A DNA stretch of 64,000 nucleotides from Gordius sp. MW1 (GCA_964036665.1 OZ038529.1:18608060-18672059), one strand, 5' to 3'; positions 1-11,939 are shown, numbered from the stretch's first letter. A program made the numbers and translations. Notes: a model not told the origin generated them from the sequence alone.

Positions 1-78
1 TATTATGGTAGAGAAGAGAAGTCAATAAATAAGATGGCTGAACAATTAGGTTTCAAAGTTCCAAGTCATTTCAAATAA
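1..78 (+). CDS. C-terminal end of an unidentified protein (5' partial)
   Basis: The window opens inside a reading frame of 25 codons closed by TAA at 76-78. The peptide (YYGREEKSINKMAEQLGF..., ending PSHFK) has the mixed charged/hydrophobic composition of real protein, unlike the AT-rich translations that follow. It is probably the last exon of a gene lying to the left. No domain can be named from so short a piece, and I did not recognise the family. The window edge hides whether position 1 is mid-exon. Confidence 0.4.
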   Translation, partial: YYGREEKSINKMAEQLGFKVPSHFK

Positions 79-2045
79 ATATTCTTATACGTATTAGTTA
101 TAATTTCTATTAGATACATTTATCATATCAGATTTTTAATATCTAAATGGCAATTTAATAAAAGCAGATCTTAAAGATTCTGTTATTATAATTTATATCA
201 AATAGTTGCATAGCAAGTGCCCCCCTCTAATCCAATAAAGATAAGCTAACTTTAAGAAATAGAATTTATTGCTTCTGGCTTGCTATGTCAGACTCTGCTC
301 AATTGATAGTCTGTATGAATGTTATAGCTAGCAATTTTCCTTAGGGGACAAATTTAAATTTACACCAGTGGGGTTGGGTAAATGGCGATTTAAAAAATAT
401 TTTCCATATCCATTTGTCAAACTTAATAATCAGCCATGCCTTTTTTTAATTTATTTTTAAAACTTCACTTGAACTTGTACCTTTTAGGTCCACATCAATA
501 TTATCTTCCTAAATTTTAGATCTTCCCTCTTTCATTTAAGGGGCCTATATAGGTCAATCAGTCTGCCCATTACATATATAAACCCTGGGCTGAACCAGGG
601 CCCATAAAATATTAAATGATAAACTTGGCCCACTGCTTTTACAAAGCCTGGGACTGTTTACAAAACTTTTTATTTTGAATATTTAAGTATTTGAATGTAA
701 CTTTTTTATTAAAATAAACAATATATAATACTGTTAAAAATGTTAATAATAATCATGTAAAAAATTATACTTAACTAAATATTAGATAAGCTAACTTTAA
801 AGCTTAGAGGTTTTTAAAGAATATGATTGGAAGAGACCACATCTTTATTTAGACTCTAATTAACACATATCAATTCAAGGGCGCAGGCAGGATCGCCTAA
901 ATGAGGGGGGGGGGGTTCAAAAATTTGATAAATAATTCTATTACACAAAATTTTAAGATTATATATAGACTACCAAATTAAGGGGGGGGGGGGGTAAAGT
1001 TTGTCTTATAAAAATTATATAAATTCATTATCTATGATGGATTTTTTGGTGAAAAACGCATTAATTATATCTTCAAGTGCCAAAGAGCTCCTTCTAATTT
1101 TTATGTTTGTGCTAATTAGGGCCATTGTTTGAACTAACACATGCACAAGTATATTAGACAAAATTTGCCCACCATTACCAAAAATTATCCCGGCCCGGGA
1201 CCGTTAATATGTAATTATAGGCCCGAGCCCGCCTCGCTAATTTTTTGCAAATCACGGTCCAAGCCTACACCCTTCACGAATAAAATTTCTATATATTGTG
1301 CGACTTTTTAAACATTTCTTGTCAATAATAAAACAATCATTTATTTATATGTTAAATGTTCAATATTAATCATGTTAAAAAAATCAGTCTCAACTCTTTT
1401 GTTTCTTCCGACAAGCAACGCACCGTTAAGTTTTAACGGTGCACTTGAAGCTTCATAAAACCATTTATGATATATTAACTCTATGCAAGTTTAATTTTAT
1501 CTAACTAAAATTACCTATTTTTGTTATTTTTCACTATCCTCTTATTAAAAGTAAAAACTCTTTTACTCCACTTATTTTAATATTACAAGTTCTATGAATA
1601 AATAACACAAAAATCAATATTGATATTATTATATTTAAAAATTTAAATAATAAAAAAACACCATTTTTTATAGGTGGCTGGAGCAAGCCTTACTTATAGC
1701 TAAGCCTGTCCCCAACTGTTTTATTACTATAACGCTCCAAACCCGGTCTGCTAATTTTGTAACAAAAAGCCCATCCATGCCCGGTGTAATATCCATTTCC
1801 ACGACGCTCAAAAAAATCGACATGCCAATCAAAAATTTTTCTTAAAATTTGAAATTAAATTTCTATGGGCTAAGACAAACGTCAATCAACAGATGTTTTT
1901 AGTTACTAACCTATAAAACTCACAAAAAATATTGATTATAATTCAACCATGGTTTACAAGATTAATTAAAATTTATCATATTTGTAATTAAAATTTTTCA
2001 TATTTAGCATTCTGCATTTACTTCTTTTGATATGTATTTTTGAGC
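79..2045. other. Gene-free AT-rich stretch with MITE-like debris
   Basis: No coding signal was seen. G-runs at about 903-913 and 981-995 and GC islands of the cccgagcccg type (1190-1260, 1680-1800) look like decayed subterminal repeats of hAT-type MITEs. A similar island recurs at 43730-43860. No target duplications could be read here. Confidence 0.4.
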
Positions 2046-2640
2046 TTTAGCTGATGATCATTGATCTATGTTTAAAATTCCTTTTAAATGGCTGATATAA
2101 TTTATAAAGTCAATATTGTATTTGGTGCATTTAATAACCTAAGGGATATTTGAGTGAGTATTTAAATACATTAGCTAATGATCATTATATCTGATCTATG
2201 TTTATAAGCCTATCCTTTTAATTGTAAAGCTAATTGATGAACTCAATATTGTATTTGGTACATTTATAATAACCTAAGGGATATCTGTTGAGCTTGAGCT
2301 AATGATCATTATATCTGATCTATGTTTATAAGCCTATCCTTTTAATTGTAATTTTGGTAGGGCTAATTGATGAACTCAATTTTGTATTTGGTATATTTAT
2401 AATAACCTAAGGGATATCTGTTGAGCTTGAGCTAATGATCATTATATCTGATCTATGTTTATAAGCCTATCCTTTGTCATTGTAATTTTGGTAGGGCTAA
2501 TTGATGAACTCAATTTTGTATTTGGTACATTTATAATAACCTAAGGAATAGCTGAGTTAGTACTTGAATACATTGAGCTTGAGCTAGTGATCATTATATC
2601 TAATCTATGTTTATAAGCCTATCCTATTAATTATTTTTAT
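2045..2640. repeat. Minisatellite, about five units of 120-150 bp
   Basis: Diverged direct repeats contain the block atgatcattatatctgatc, then a motif reading tataagcctatcc, then taataacctaaggg. Copies begin near 2050, 2175, 2299, 2432 and 2583. Units differ by small internal indels, so the spacing varies. No gene is present. Confidence 0.75.
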
Positions 2641-2999
2641 TGTCTATAAGCTTAAAACTAAGGTAAAGTTTATAACTTAGACTAATAAAGTAAAAGATTT
2701 TTTAATAAGCTTCAAATGATTATGTGCATTTTTATACAAAACTAGAGATGAAAATACAAATGCTTGAGCTTGACTAAACTGATATTCATAATTTTCTTGA
2801 TTATTCATAATTTTCTTGATTTAACCTAAATTTATAAAATACATGTGAAAAAAAAGATTTGATAATATACTTAAATGGCTAAATTGATAGTTTGTTAGTG
2901 ATTCTCTAAATTTTAATTTATTTAGATAATTATGCATAGTAATTATTTGAAATATTTTGAAAGTCTTGTGTCGTCATTTTAGTGTCTTCAAAAAAAATG

Positions 3000-4165
3000 C
3001 ATGTTTTTGTGCCAAAACTAACCTATTGAGCTTTTAGGAAGATCACGTGATATAGCATATAACTCGTTATTATGCCATATTAACCAATAGGAATGTTCAA
3101 CTGAGCGTCGTCGTTTTTTAAATGTCGACGTTTCAGATCATTACACCGGCATAGTTGATACCCGTAAGAATATCTCCAGGTTACTAATTTGTCGCGCTAC
3201 GTCCTGTATTAATTTGTCTCGGTCCGTGAATTTGCTATGGTAGAGATGTTTGGGGTGTGTGACATCGTCACATAGATCTTGTCTAAGATTTCGGCCAAAA
3301 TCGACTCAGACTTCTCCTTTCCCACCCAAGATGAGAATACTAGTAGTCTCTTTCGGTGGCTTGTTCGTCCATAGGTTTCTCAAAATTGTGTCACTCATTT
3401 ATGGTCCTAATAATGACCTCAAATGTAATTGAGATGGGTCTTGTCTCCCGTAATAATTTTTTGAAGAGGTTCTGAATTTTTTGGGTTTCGCTCTCTTTTA
3501 ATTTATGTTTGTTTTGAAGCACTATAGGCGTTTTTATCGGAGATGTTAAGAATTAGGTAGGCGACTTTAGCAGGAAGGGGTTCTAATAAGTATGCATATT
3601 TTACCCTCGGTTATGTGATCCTTCTGGTGGAGAATATTGCATCGACCTAGCCTATCCAAATTTTAGTTTGATATAGACTGCTAACTCCTGTTAGTACCTC
3701 CCGTAGTATGGGCATTGATTGATATTTCGAGGCTAGGAGTTAAATAGAGAGAAGTTTGGGTGTCCATTATTATTCAGCAAGTAATCTTTTTACACAATTA
3801 AATTTTTGTGAGTTAACAGGGGTTACCAATTTAGACGCTCTCCACTTATATAGTTCATTAGAAATCACACGGTTACATTTGCGAAAAAACGAATATTGCA
3901 AAATGAAACGCGATCCCGATGCTACGACAGAAGTGGAGTGAAGAGTAGAATGAGATAGAGTTGAGCCCTTCATTGATGAGTGATGATTCGCTTATATAGG
4001 AACTCCTCATTACTTATAAATAACTTTTTGGCTATTCGATAGAACAACGCTATTTTTAGTTAGAATAATGGGAAAAACAACCGTAAGGTAGTTTTGTTAC
4101 AAACTAATGTCGAAGTCGTATAAGCGCTACAATGTGTATTCTGCAAGCGCTTAGTCAAAGAAGGG
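3000..4165 (-). mobile_element. Remnant of an LTR retroelement 5' end (LTR, primer site, gag start)
   Basis: This ~1.1 kb has a more even base composition than its surroundings. Read on the minus strand, it shows a TATA-like cctatataagcg near 3995, then a pyrimidine-rich stretch. Next comes tggtaacccc (3816-3825), which fits a tRNA primer-binding site. About 60 nt further is an ATG (3761) opening a decayed frame, MDTQTSLYLTPSLEISINAH..., with many stops after it, as for a dead gag gene. The LTR-leader-gag order is inference; no second LTR was found in the window. The short plus-strand frames here (for example 3250-3432) are taken to be noise. Confidence 0.35.
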
Positions 4166-4960
4166 GGGGGGGAGCGGGAGATTTCCCACCCCTTCTTGGC
4201 CAAAATATAAAAAAATATTTTAATAAATAAAGTTCATGGGTTAATTTATTATAGTATGGTTGCATAAGAGATTTTGAGACACTTAACACGTGAAATACAT
4301 AGCCTTTTTATAATCAAATTTTTAAAAAACAGCGTATACCCATCATTATAATATTTCCGAATATGATTACGCAAATTGCTACGAGAAGAAACTTGATTGA
4401 AAATTTTTCCCCGTGAAAACACCAGACCCTCCCATTGCTAGTAAGTGGCTAACTTAGCGATAGGTTAAAATAGTAATTAATTTCATATATATTCCGATTT
4501 TTATAAATATGCTTTATTTTTTATGTTGTTACTTGAACTTATATAAACAAAACATATGCATATCCAAACCTATTAAAATAAATATTATTTATGGTTATCT
4601 ATCCTACCCTATATATACAAAATTTGTAATCCATCTGAGTAATAATCTCTAGATCATACCCTAAATTTGTCCAATCTCACATATAGATATAAAAAATGGT
4701 GTATATCAGTGGCGTAACCAGAGCCCCCCCCCAGCGAAGAATTATAAAAAAAACGATTTAAATTATATGTTTAATTAAAAGAATTTAAAGTCGCATAAAA
4801 GATTAACCACTTATAAATACCTTTAAAGCCTATATATATATGTTTTATTTTAAAATTGAAAGATCGCAAAAGGCTTTAACCTCACTTTTGTGTCTTCTTA
4901 ACATCACATGCATCAATGATCGTAGTTTTTCCATACGCAAGAGATTAAAAGCTTTTTATA
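4166..4960. other. AT-rich gap with a small MITE scrap
   Basis: No gene seen. At about 4708-4732 the sequence agtggcgtaaccagagcccc resembles the terminus of the CA-GGCGTAGCC MITE family found whole at 6830, 20477 and 33686. Confidence 0.35.
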
Positions 4961-4962
4961 AC

Positions 4963-5320
4963 TCGGGCCTTCGGCTCTCGTGGGAAGGGGGAAGGGGAGG
5001 AGGGGAAGGGAAGGCGAGGAAGGGAAGGGGGGAGGGAGGTGCAGGAGGGAAGGGGGAACGAAACTCATCTATACTCCGTATAAATGTATCATATTTGCTA
5101 TGCAATTTATGGGCGAAAAAGGTGGGAAGGGGCGAGAATGCCTATAGGGGGGTATTAAATGCAAAATGATTAGTTAATTATTTATACAAATTTTCAATTT
5201 AATTAAAAAAAAATTTGTCCTCTCCGGGATTCGAACCAGCAATAAGATACATGTTGGACGGACGAACGGACAACAAAAAGCGAACCCATAAATTGCATTT
5301 TTAATTTTTTGTGATTTAGA
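4963..5320. repeat. Composite repeat: purine-rich GGGCCTTCGG block plus T-arm box
   Basis: Begins with a cgggccttcggc palindrome-like motif, then a long run of (ggaagg) purines. A conserved tail (ctatactccgtataaa... ttgctatgcaatttatggg) follows, then a T-rich tract and ctctccgggattcgaacc, the reverse of a tRNA T-arm. It ends in a short run of ggacggac repeats. The same module occurs at 34558-34740 and 36541-36730. Purine slippage produces a spurious Gly/Glu-rich frame at 4840-5169. Confidence 0.6.
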
Positions 5321-6829
5321 TTAATTCTTAAAGACCTCGAATTGCCAAGAGGCAAAATGTTCGTAGTAATATTTTAACTAAATCCATTGAGGTTTATTAT
5401 AAATTAACAATATTTATCCACTCTTGATTCCTTCGTTAATAAATAAATCAACGGTTTTCCATATAAAACGAATTATATAACTTTCAAATCTTGTTCTTGC
5501 AAAATCCAACGCTAACCTTATTTGTTTAGAGAAATTATAAGCTATTTGAAATTGAACATGCATGGTTCTTTCATATAAATGGGATATTTTTTAACGTGTA
5601 AAAATTATATTACACAATGAAATTCCAGCCTCCCCCCTGCGTAGCCAGGGCGTAGGGGGAGGCATAAAGTGGCGGCTGCCCCCCCCCCTTAAATTTAAAT
5701 AAAACATTAATATTTAAAAAAATTATGACTAAAATTTAAAAACATCAATTCACCCCTCCCTAAAGAATTACTGCCCCCCCCCCCCAAATTTAAATCTTGA
5801 CTCCACCCATGATTAAAACTATCGAAGTTATAAGAAATTGATTTGATTTACAACGAATGAGATGACTAAAAACAAAAAAATATAGAATTAAAACGATCTT
5901 GCACCAACTAAGGGGCAATTATAACATCTGGGAAAGTTGTGTGTTAATAAATGGTGATGAAAAGTTTGTGGTATTTGAAAATAAACTTATTTCTAAAAAA
6001 AATTATAAGCACACATTTAATTTAAAAATGTCAGATAATATTATAATAAGGGTACGGGACAAAAATGATTTCTAAAACCAACATCGCAATTTATCTTCAA
6101 ATGTCACCCAAAACGTATTTTAAAGTAGGTTCAAACAATAACTTAGGGTGAACCTGTGTTAGGATAAGGCTTCGGGCCAACCAATCTACGACAAACTAAT
6201 TTTTCCATAGGAAATTTCAAATTGGAAATTTCAAAAGTTGAGTATTGACCTAACAGAGGCTAGTTACCTAGAATGGAGATTAACAAAAGGGTTTTTTAAG
6301 GTGGCTTATATTTTTTCAATCTCATTCCCCTCATGGAAGACCGTAAGATCTCACTAAATTTGGAACAATAATTCAACTAGGGGAGCGCGAGTTGAAATTT
6401 AGTAATCAAATCCTGGGTAGAGAGTAGTAAAAAGCGTGTGAATTTTACGGTAGCTAACTGCTTCCCCTTTCTCCCTCAATATATGCACGTTACAAGGCAT
6501 TTTAAGTGCGCAGTAATTAATTTTAAATGCTGATTTGGTGTCAATTTTAATTTCAACTAAAAAAGGAGATATAAGACATCTAAATAAAACGTATGTAAAT
6601 AAAACAAAAATATTTTTGCCATGTTTTAAATAATAAATAGGCATGTGGGGTGGTAAGTTTACAATAATAACAAAGGCAGTTGCTATAACCAGATAAAATA
6701 GTGACATTACATATAACAAATTATTCTTCAATCAAACCCTCCCCCCCCTCCTTCTTAAAAAACCAAATGTTAGTGCGAAGGTTTAATTAAATTAATAGGT
6801 GTTCAAAAAATAGGGATTATCCTAGTTAG
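5321..6829. other. Gap without genes; MITE fragment at about 5630-5815
   Basis: AT-rich. At 5630-5815, ctgcgtagccagggcgtagg followed by C-runs and a closing ctccacccatg resembles an eroded member of the GGCGTAGCC MITE family. The open frame at 6399-6731 (minus) has low-complexity hydrophobic composition and no recognisable family. Confidence 0.35.
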
Positions 6830-6953
6830 CATGGGCGTAGCCAGCATTGGAATTACAGGGGGGCATTAATGATTTAGGGAGGGGCAAAATGATAATTTTT
6901 AATTTAGAGAGGAGCAGCCGCCCCTCCCTGTCTTTCCCTTGGCTATGGCCATC
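6830..6953. mobile_element. 124-bp MITE of the CATGGGCGTAGCC family
   Basis: Ends are catgggcgtagcc and ggctatggccatc, an imperfect terminal inverted repeat. The flanks ctagttag (6822-6829) and ctagttaa (6954-6961) match at 7 of 8 bases, as expected of an 8-bp hAT-type target duplication. The interior is non-coding. Confidence 0.65.
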
Positions 6954-7009
6954 CTAGTTAAACTTAAGGAATCCAAAAATTATATTCAAATCTTAAGAAG
7001 GTACGGCTG

Positions 7010-7460
7010 TAATTATAATCAAAAAGAAATCAATTTTAATCTAACTTTGGCCAATGGTCATTTTTTTCATTGGTCAGTAGCCAGCGGACGGTCAAAAAGT
7101 CATATTATCAATGGTATTAACAAGAACAATATATTAATTTAATTTAAAAAAAAAAAAAAAATTGTCCTCTCCGGGATTCGAACCCACATCAGTAGAGGCA
7201 TAGGCCCTTGTAGGGGAGGGCATAGGGTCGTTATCAATGTTAACCTAATATACCAATTCAAAAACGAATAAAAAAATTTGAATCACAATTTGGCCAATGG
7301 TCATTTTTTCATTGGTCAGAAGCAAGCGGACGGCCAAAAAGTCATATTATCAATAGTATTAACAAAAAAAAAATTTATTTAATTAAAAAAAAAATTTGTC
7401 CTCTCCGGGGATTGAACCGACAAGTCAGAAAGTTGAAAGCCGGTGTAAGAACGTTGGAGG
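7010..7460. repeat. Repeat array 1, left part (CCAATG/CATTGG hairpin plus T-arm box)
   Basis: Units of ~270 bp contain three fixed parts. First is ggccaatggtcattttttt followed by cattggtcag, a hairpin with stem CCAATG/CATTGG. Second is agcggacggtcaaaaagtc. Third, after an A-rich tract, is tcctctccgggattcgaacc. On the minus strand the last reads as a pol III B-box (GGTTCGAATCC) followed by T-runs. No complete tRNA fold was found. The array continues after element A at 9688. Confidence 0.7.
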
Positions 7461-9687
7461 TAGTGTTGTAAAAAACCCAGGTTTTAGATTGGTCGCCTGC
7501 AAGGGTTAGCGTTTTTTCCCACCAAACCCTTTCAGTGTTAGGTGAATTTTTTTGGTTCACCCTTGGTGTTTGGCGCTTTTTACACCCATACACCAAGAGT
7601 GTTTGGGTGAAATATTTTGGTTCACCCTTGGTGTATTGGCGCTTTTCACACCCATACACCAAGGGTGTTTGGGTAAAATTTTTTGGTTCACCCTTGGTGT
7701 ATTGGCGCTTTTCACACCCATACACCTTTAGTAACCTTTTGGTTTGGTTTTGGTCGTTTTGGGTTGTGTATGGAAATATGTGAAGTTTTTATAATTTTTG
7801 TATTTAATAGTTATTTATTTATGTAATGAACTTTTATTGATGGGAAATATGAAATGACGTCACTAAGCTAGTTAAGTTATAATCAACCTTGTTCCAATTG
7901 GTATGCGAATGCGATACATCTCTCATGCAGATCATTAAAGGTGTATTATGAAAATATTTTTTTTACCTGTCTAAGCTGAAACAGGTGACAAATGTCAAAA
8001 TCTTTAATATCTATTAAAAAAAAAAAAAAAATTTGATATTGGTTCATTATATGACTAAAACAAGTTTTAAACTCGAAAATAATATTTTTTCACCTGTTCA
8101 ATGTGAAACAGGTGACAGATTCCAAACTCTTTAATATCTATTGAAATGAATATTTTTTTTTGGAAATTGGTTCATTATATGACTAAAACAAGTTTTAAAT
8201 ATGAAAATAATATTTTTTTACCTGTTCAATGTGAAACAGGTGATAAATTCGAAAATCTTTAATATCTATTGAAATGAATATTTTTTTTTGGAAATTGGTT
8301 CATTATATGACTAAAACAAGTTTTAAACTCGAAAATAATATTTTTTCACCTGTTAAATGTGAAACAGGTGACAAATGTCAAAATCTTTAATATCTATTGA
8401 AATGAATATTTTTTTTGGAAATTGGTTCATTATATGACTAAAACAAGTTTTAAACTCGAAAATAATATTTTTTCACCTGTTAAATGTGAAACAGGTGACA
8501 AATTCCAAAATCATTAATATCTATTGAAATGAATATTTTTTTTTGGAAATAGGTTCATTATATGACTAAAACAAGTTTTAAACATGAAAATAATATTTTT
8601 TCACCTGTTCAATGTGAAATAGGTGACAGATTCCAAACTCTTTAATATCTATTGAAATGAATATTTTTTTTTGGAAATTGGTTTATTATATGACTAAAAC
8701 AAGTTTTAAACTCGAAAATAATATTTTTTCACTTGTTAAATGTGAAACAGGTGATAAATTCCAAAATCTTTAATATCTATTGAAATGGATATTTTTTTTT
8801 GGAAATTGGTTCATTATATGACTAAAACAAGTTTTAAACTCGAAAATAATATTTTTTCACCTGTTAAATGTGAAATAGGTGACAATCACCTGTTTCACAT
8901 TGAACAGGTAAAAAAATATTATTTTCATATTTAAAACTTGTTTTAGTCATATAATGAACCAATTTCCAAAAAAAAATATTCATTTCAATAGATATTAAAG
9001 AGTTTGGAATCTGTCACCTGTTTCACATTGAACAGGTGAAAAAATATTATTTTCATGTTTAAAACTTGTTTTAGTCATATAATGAACCTATTTCCAAAAA
9101 AAAATATTCATTTCAATAGATATTAAAGATTTTCGAATTTATTACCTGTTTCACATTTAACAGGTGAAAAAATATTTTCATAATACACCTTTAATGATCT
9201 GCATGAATGATGCATCGCATACCAACTGGAACAAATTATAGGTTGATTATAACTAGCAAATATGATACTTTCCACTTAGTGACGTCATTTCATATTTCCC
9301 ATCAATAAAAGTTCATTACAAAAATAAATAACTATTAAATACAAAAATTATAAAAACTTCACATATTTCCATACACAACCCAAAACGACCAAAACCAAAC
9401 CAAAAGGTTACTAAAGGTGTATGGGTGTGAAAAGCGCTAATACACCAAGGGTGAACCAAAAAAATTCACCCAAACACCCTTGGTGTATGGGTGTGAAAAG
9501 CGCCAATACACCAAGGGTGAACCAAAAAATTTCACCCAAACACTCTTGGTGTATGGGTGTAAAAAGCGCCAAACACCAAGGGTGAACCAAAAAAATTCAC
9601 CTAACACTGAAAGGGTTAGGCGTAATTTATACACCAATTACCAAGCTTGGCAACACGCTGGGAAAAACCAGCCACCCGTTTTCACTA
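7461..9687. mobile_element. Foldback element A (hAT-like, 2,227 bp)
   Basis: Left end tagtgttgtaaaa and right end ttttcacta are flanked by perfect 8-bp duplications gttggagg (7453-7460 and 9688-9695), the hAT hallmark. The arms are long inverted repeats. Left arm 7530-7800 carries repeated cacccttggtgta / tacaccaagggtg hairpins, a ccttttggtttggttttggt block, and TGACGTCA at about 7856. The right arm mirrors all of these. The interior is two opposed tandem arrays. There is no transposase, so it must be mobilised in trans. The frames at 7535-7783 and 9437-9782 are translations of the hairpin repeats. Confidence 0.85.
7930..9180. repeat. Asymmetric palindromic array of ~127-bp hairpin units
   Basis: Seven direct units begin near 8041, 8169, 8297, 8424, 8551, 8679 and 8808. 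Each carries the hairpin cacctgtt-aatgtg-aaacaggtg. At about 8885 the orientation flips, and two to three units follow in reverse (8948, 9075). The copy numbers of the two halves are unequal, so one half has expanded or contracted after the palindrome formed. Confidence 0.85.
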
Positions 9688-9695
9688 GTTGGAGG

Positions 9696-10225
9696 ACTAA
9701 GGGGCTTAGGGTAATTATCAATGTTAACCTAATATACCAATTCAAAAGCGAAAAAAAATTTAAATTTCGAATCACAATTTAGCAAATGGTCATTTTTTTC
9801 ATTGGTCAGTAGCCAGCGGACGGTCAAAAAATCATATTATCAATGGTATTAACAAGAACAAAATTTTAATTTAATTAAAAAAATATAAAAAATTGTCCTC
9901 TCCGGGATTCGAACCCACATCAGTAGAGGCATAGGTTTTTGTAGGGTGGGGGGGGCACAGGGACCCATATCAGTAGAGGCATAGGCCCTTGTAGGGGAGG
10001 GCATAGGGTCATTATCAATGTTAACATAATATACCAATTCAAAAAAGGAAAAAAAAATTTCGAATCACAATTTTGCCAATGGTCATTTTTTTCATTGGTC
10101 AGTAGCCAGCGGACGGTCAAAAAGTCATATTATCAATGGTATTAACAAGAACAAATTAAATTTAATTAAAAAAATATAAAAATTTGTCCTCTTCGGGGAT
10201 TGAACCGGTGTAAGGTTGAGTTTGT
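9696..10225. repeat. Repeat array 1, right part
   Basis: Continues the array interrupted by element A, after the target duplication at 9688-9695. Two more hairpin units (9781, 10073) and two T-arm boxes (about 9896-9916 and 10187-10207) are present. Confidence 0.7.
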
Positions 10226-10229
10226 GCGC

Positions 10230-10870
10230 TAAGTAGGAAATACGCTTATACACGTCAATCACGTTCTAATGACAGGTGCACTTTGAAATTTTTACACACG
10301 TCAATTACGTTTACATGACATCCATATAATTCAGTTGCATATATAATTAAATTCTATCTAAATAGTTTAATAAAATATAACTAATTATAACTAAAAATGT
10401 CTAAATAATTTTGATTTTTAAATTAATCTGTTTTCTGTTTATATTTACTTAATATTTCTCTGTTGTTAAAATTTATTATAACTACTCTCTGTTTTACCTT
10501 TAAATTTTTGTATTCTGTTTAAATTTTTTAATAATTCTCTGTTTTATTTATTAATTTCTGACTAAATTTTGTAATATTTCTCAAGTTTCTGAGTAAATTT
10601 TTTGATAGTCTATAAATATCTGTCTAAATTTTGTAATATTTCTCAAGTTTCTGTCTAAATTTTTTGATATTTCTATAAATTTCTGTCCAAAGTTGTCGAT
10701 TCTATAAATTTCTGTCTAAATTGTTTGATTTTTCTCAAGTTTCTGCCTAAATTTTTTAATATTTCTATGTTGATCTATAAATTTCTGTCTAAATTTTTGA
10801 TTTTTTATAAATTTATGTCTAAATTTTCAGGTTTCTCTGTTTGATGTTTAATTTTATAGATTGTATCATT
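10230..10870. repeat. Degenerate AT tandem repeat (TTTCTGTCTAAATTTTT)
   Basis: Between about 10430 and 10840 the word tttctgtctaaattttttga recurs imperfectly every 35-60 bp. The preceding 200 bp is AT-rich and unassigned. No gene. Confidence 0.6.
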
Positions 10871-10884
10871 AGGTGGAAATAACT

Positions 10885-11302
10885 TTATTCACAATCTAAT
10901 ATATATTGAAAATAATTGATACGATGAGATAAATAAATATTATGAGTTGATAATTCGTCGTTCAATTTCGGTGTATAAACAGCCCATTTGCCCAATTGAT
11001 AAGAATAAACATATATATTTATTTTAAAAACTGTTGCCGCTAGGATTATATCCACTTCTGTGGACCAAACCTCCAGTGTCCACATCTCTTTCTCCACCAG
11101 ATATTGCAAACTAGAAGAATATGGGTGGATATAAGGTTGCATAGCAACACTTATATCCTCTTGTAAAAATGCCCCACACATATGTGAGCGGATAATCGAA
11201 TGATGATAAGCTTTTGGCATGAATTGTATAATTTGCCCCATTGTGGTGTAATTTGATAATTTTTGAGATAACCATTGGATCTCTCAACACTTTAGCCAGC
11301 AT
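10885..11302 (-). pseudogene. OTU-like cysteine protease fragment
   Basis: A minus-strand frame (11241-10885, stop at its end) reads through WSTEVDIILAATVFKINIYV and then ends with NIYLSHRINYF.YIL. This order fits the C-terminal half of OTU deubiquitinase-like domains: a W-G/S-x-E-V-E-I-x-A segment, a beta strand, then an H-containing terminal strand. OTU domains are often carried by large transposons in animal genomes. The N-terminal half with the catalytic D-x-x-C is absent or frame-shifted (11302-11241 is open in another frame). It is probably transposon cargo rather than a host gene. Family assignment is inference. Confidence 0.4.
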
Positions 11303-11409
11303 CTCTAAAAGTACAACTTAAAATAAGTTTATATAATAGAATACCTGTCCTCACACCTCCAGAGTTTATCAGTCTCTTGTGAAATAATACTTCATTTTTT
11401 AATACGAAA

Positions 11410-11519
11410 AGAGCTGTGAATCGTGTTCTAAAATCTCTTTTTGTTTCACCAATATAGAAATTATTGCAATCATTACAAGTTATCTTATATATTAAGTTGT
11501 TATTTAGAACACGATTCAA
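11410..11519 (-). pseudogene. GIY-YIG endonuclease start of a Penelope-like element, inverted piece
   Basis: The minus frame reads YKITCNDCNNFYIGETKRDF, the characteristic opening of the GIY-YIG endonuclease domain of Penelope-like retroelements, including the CxxC pair. It stops making sense after TRF. The matching downstream part lies on the opposite strand starting at about 11504, so the domain is broken and arranged head to head. Confidence 0.65.
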
Positions 11520-11772
11520 GGAACATCTAGCGGCATTATATCGCTCAAACGCAAATTTAACCGCCGTTTCAAATCATTTATTACAACTAAATCACGGAAA
11601 CAATTTAAAAACAACCATTTTAGTTAACACCGAGACCTATTTTGAAAGAAAAACCCTAGAGTCCTTTTTCATTCGAAGATTACACCCAACACTCAAAGAA
11701 GATATGGGTAAAGAGAACCTGTATCCTTTCTTACATTATAATATTAACCTCCCTTTAGAACGTTCGATTTAA
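11504..11772 (+). pseudogene. C-terminal half of the Penelope-like GIY-YIG endonuclease
   Basis: The plus frame continues the domain: RTRFKEHLAALYRSN, then NHLLQLNHGNN and ERKTLESFFIRRLHPTLKED, stopping at 11772. These fit the R-x-x-E-H helix, the H-x-x-x-x-H segment and the catalytic-glutamate helix of the family. The junction sequence agaacacgattc (11506-11517) occurs inverted at 11418-11429, marking an inversion breakpoint. No reverse transcriptase is present. Only the 3' end of the element survives, as is usual for 5'-truncated Penelope copies. Confidence 0.65.
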
Positions 11773-11815
11773 TTGTATTATTTTATTTTATTTTGTAATT
11801 CTATTTTAATTTAAT

Positions 11816-11842
11816 CCGAAGATGTCCTTAAATAGGACGAAA
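11816..11842 (+). ncRNA. Degenerate hammerhead ribozyme core of the Penelope-like element
   Basis: Just 3' of the GIY-YIG frame is ccgaaga, then the hairpin tgtcct-taaat-aggac, then gaaa. This matches the hammerhead pattern CUGANGA - stem II - GAAA except for C in place of U at the second core position. Penelope-like elements are known to carry hammerhead motifs in their terminal repeats. Stems I and III were not established, and the core substitution suggests an inactive copy. Confidence 0.45.
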
Positions 11843-11939
11843 TATTATTATAATAATTATAATTTCTTTTTAACACCCTCGACAAAAATTTATCCATTAA
11901 AAACATCGAATATGAGGGTAAAAATCTTCTAAAAGTATT

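Noticed and set aside
7375-7783. Frames with repeated YGCEKRQYTKGEP or LGVWRFLHPYT peptides
   Set aside because: Both strands of the inverted hairpin repeats of element A translate into such periodic peptides; no coding evidence.
9896-9920. tRNA gene suggested by ctctccgggattcgaaccc
   Set aside because: Only the T-arm half is present; no D-arm, anticodon arm or acceptor pairing could be drawn.
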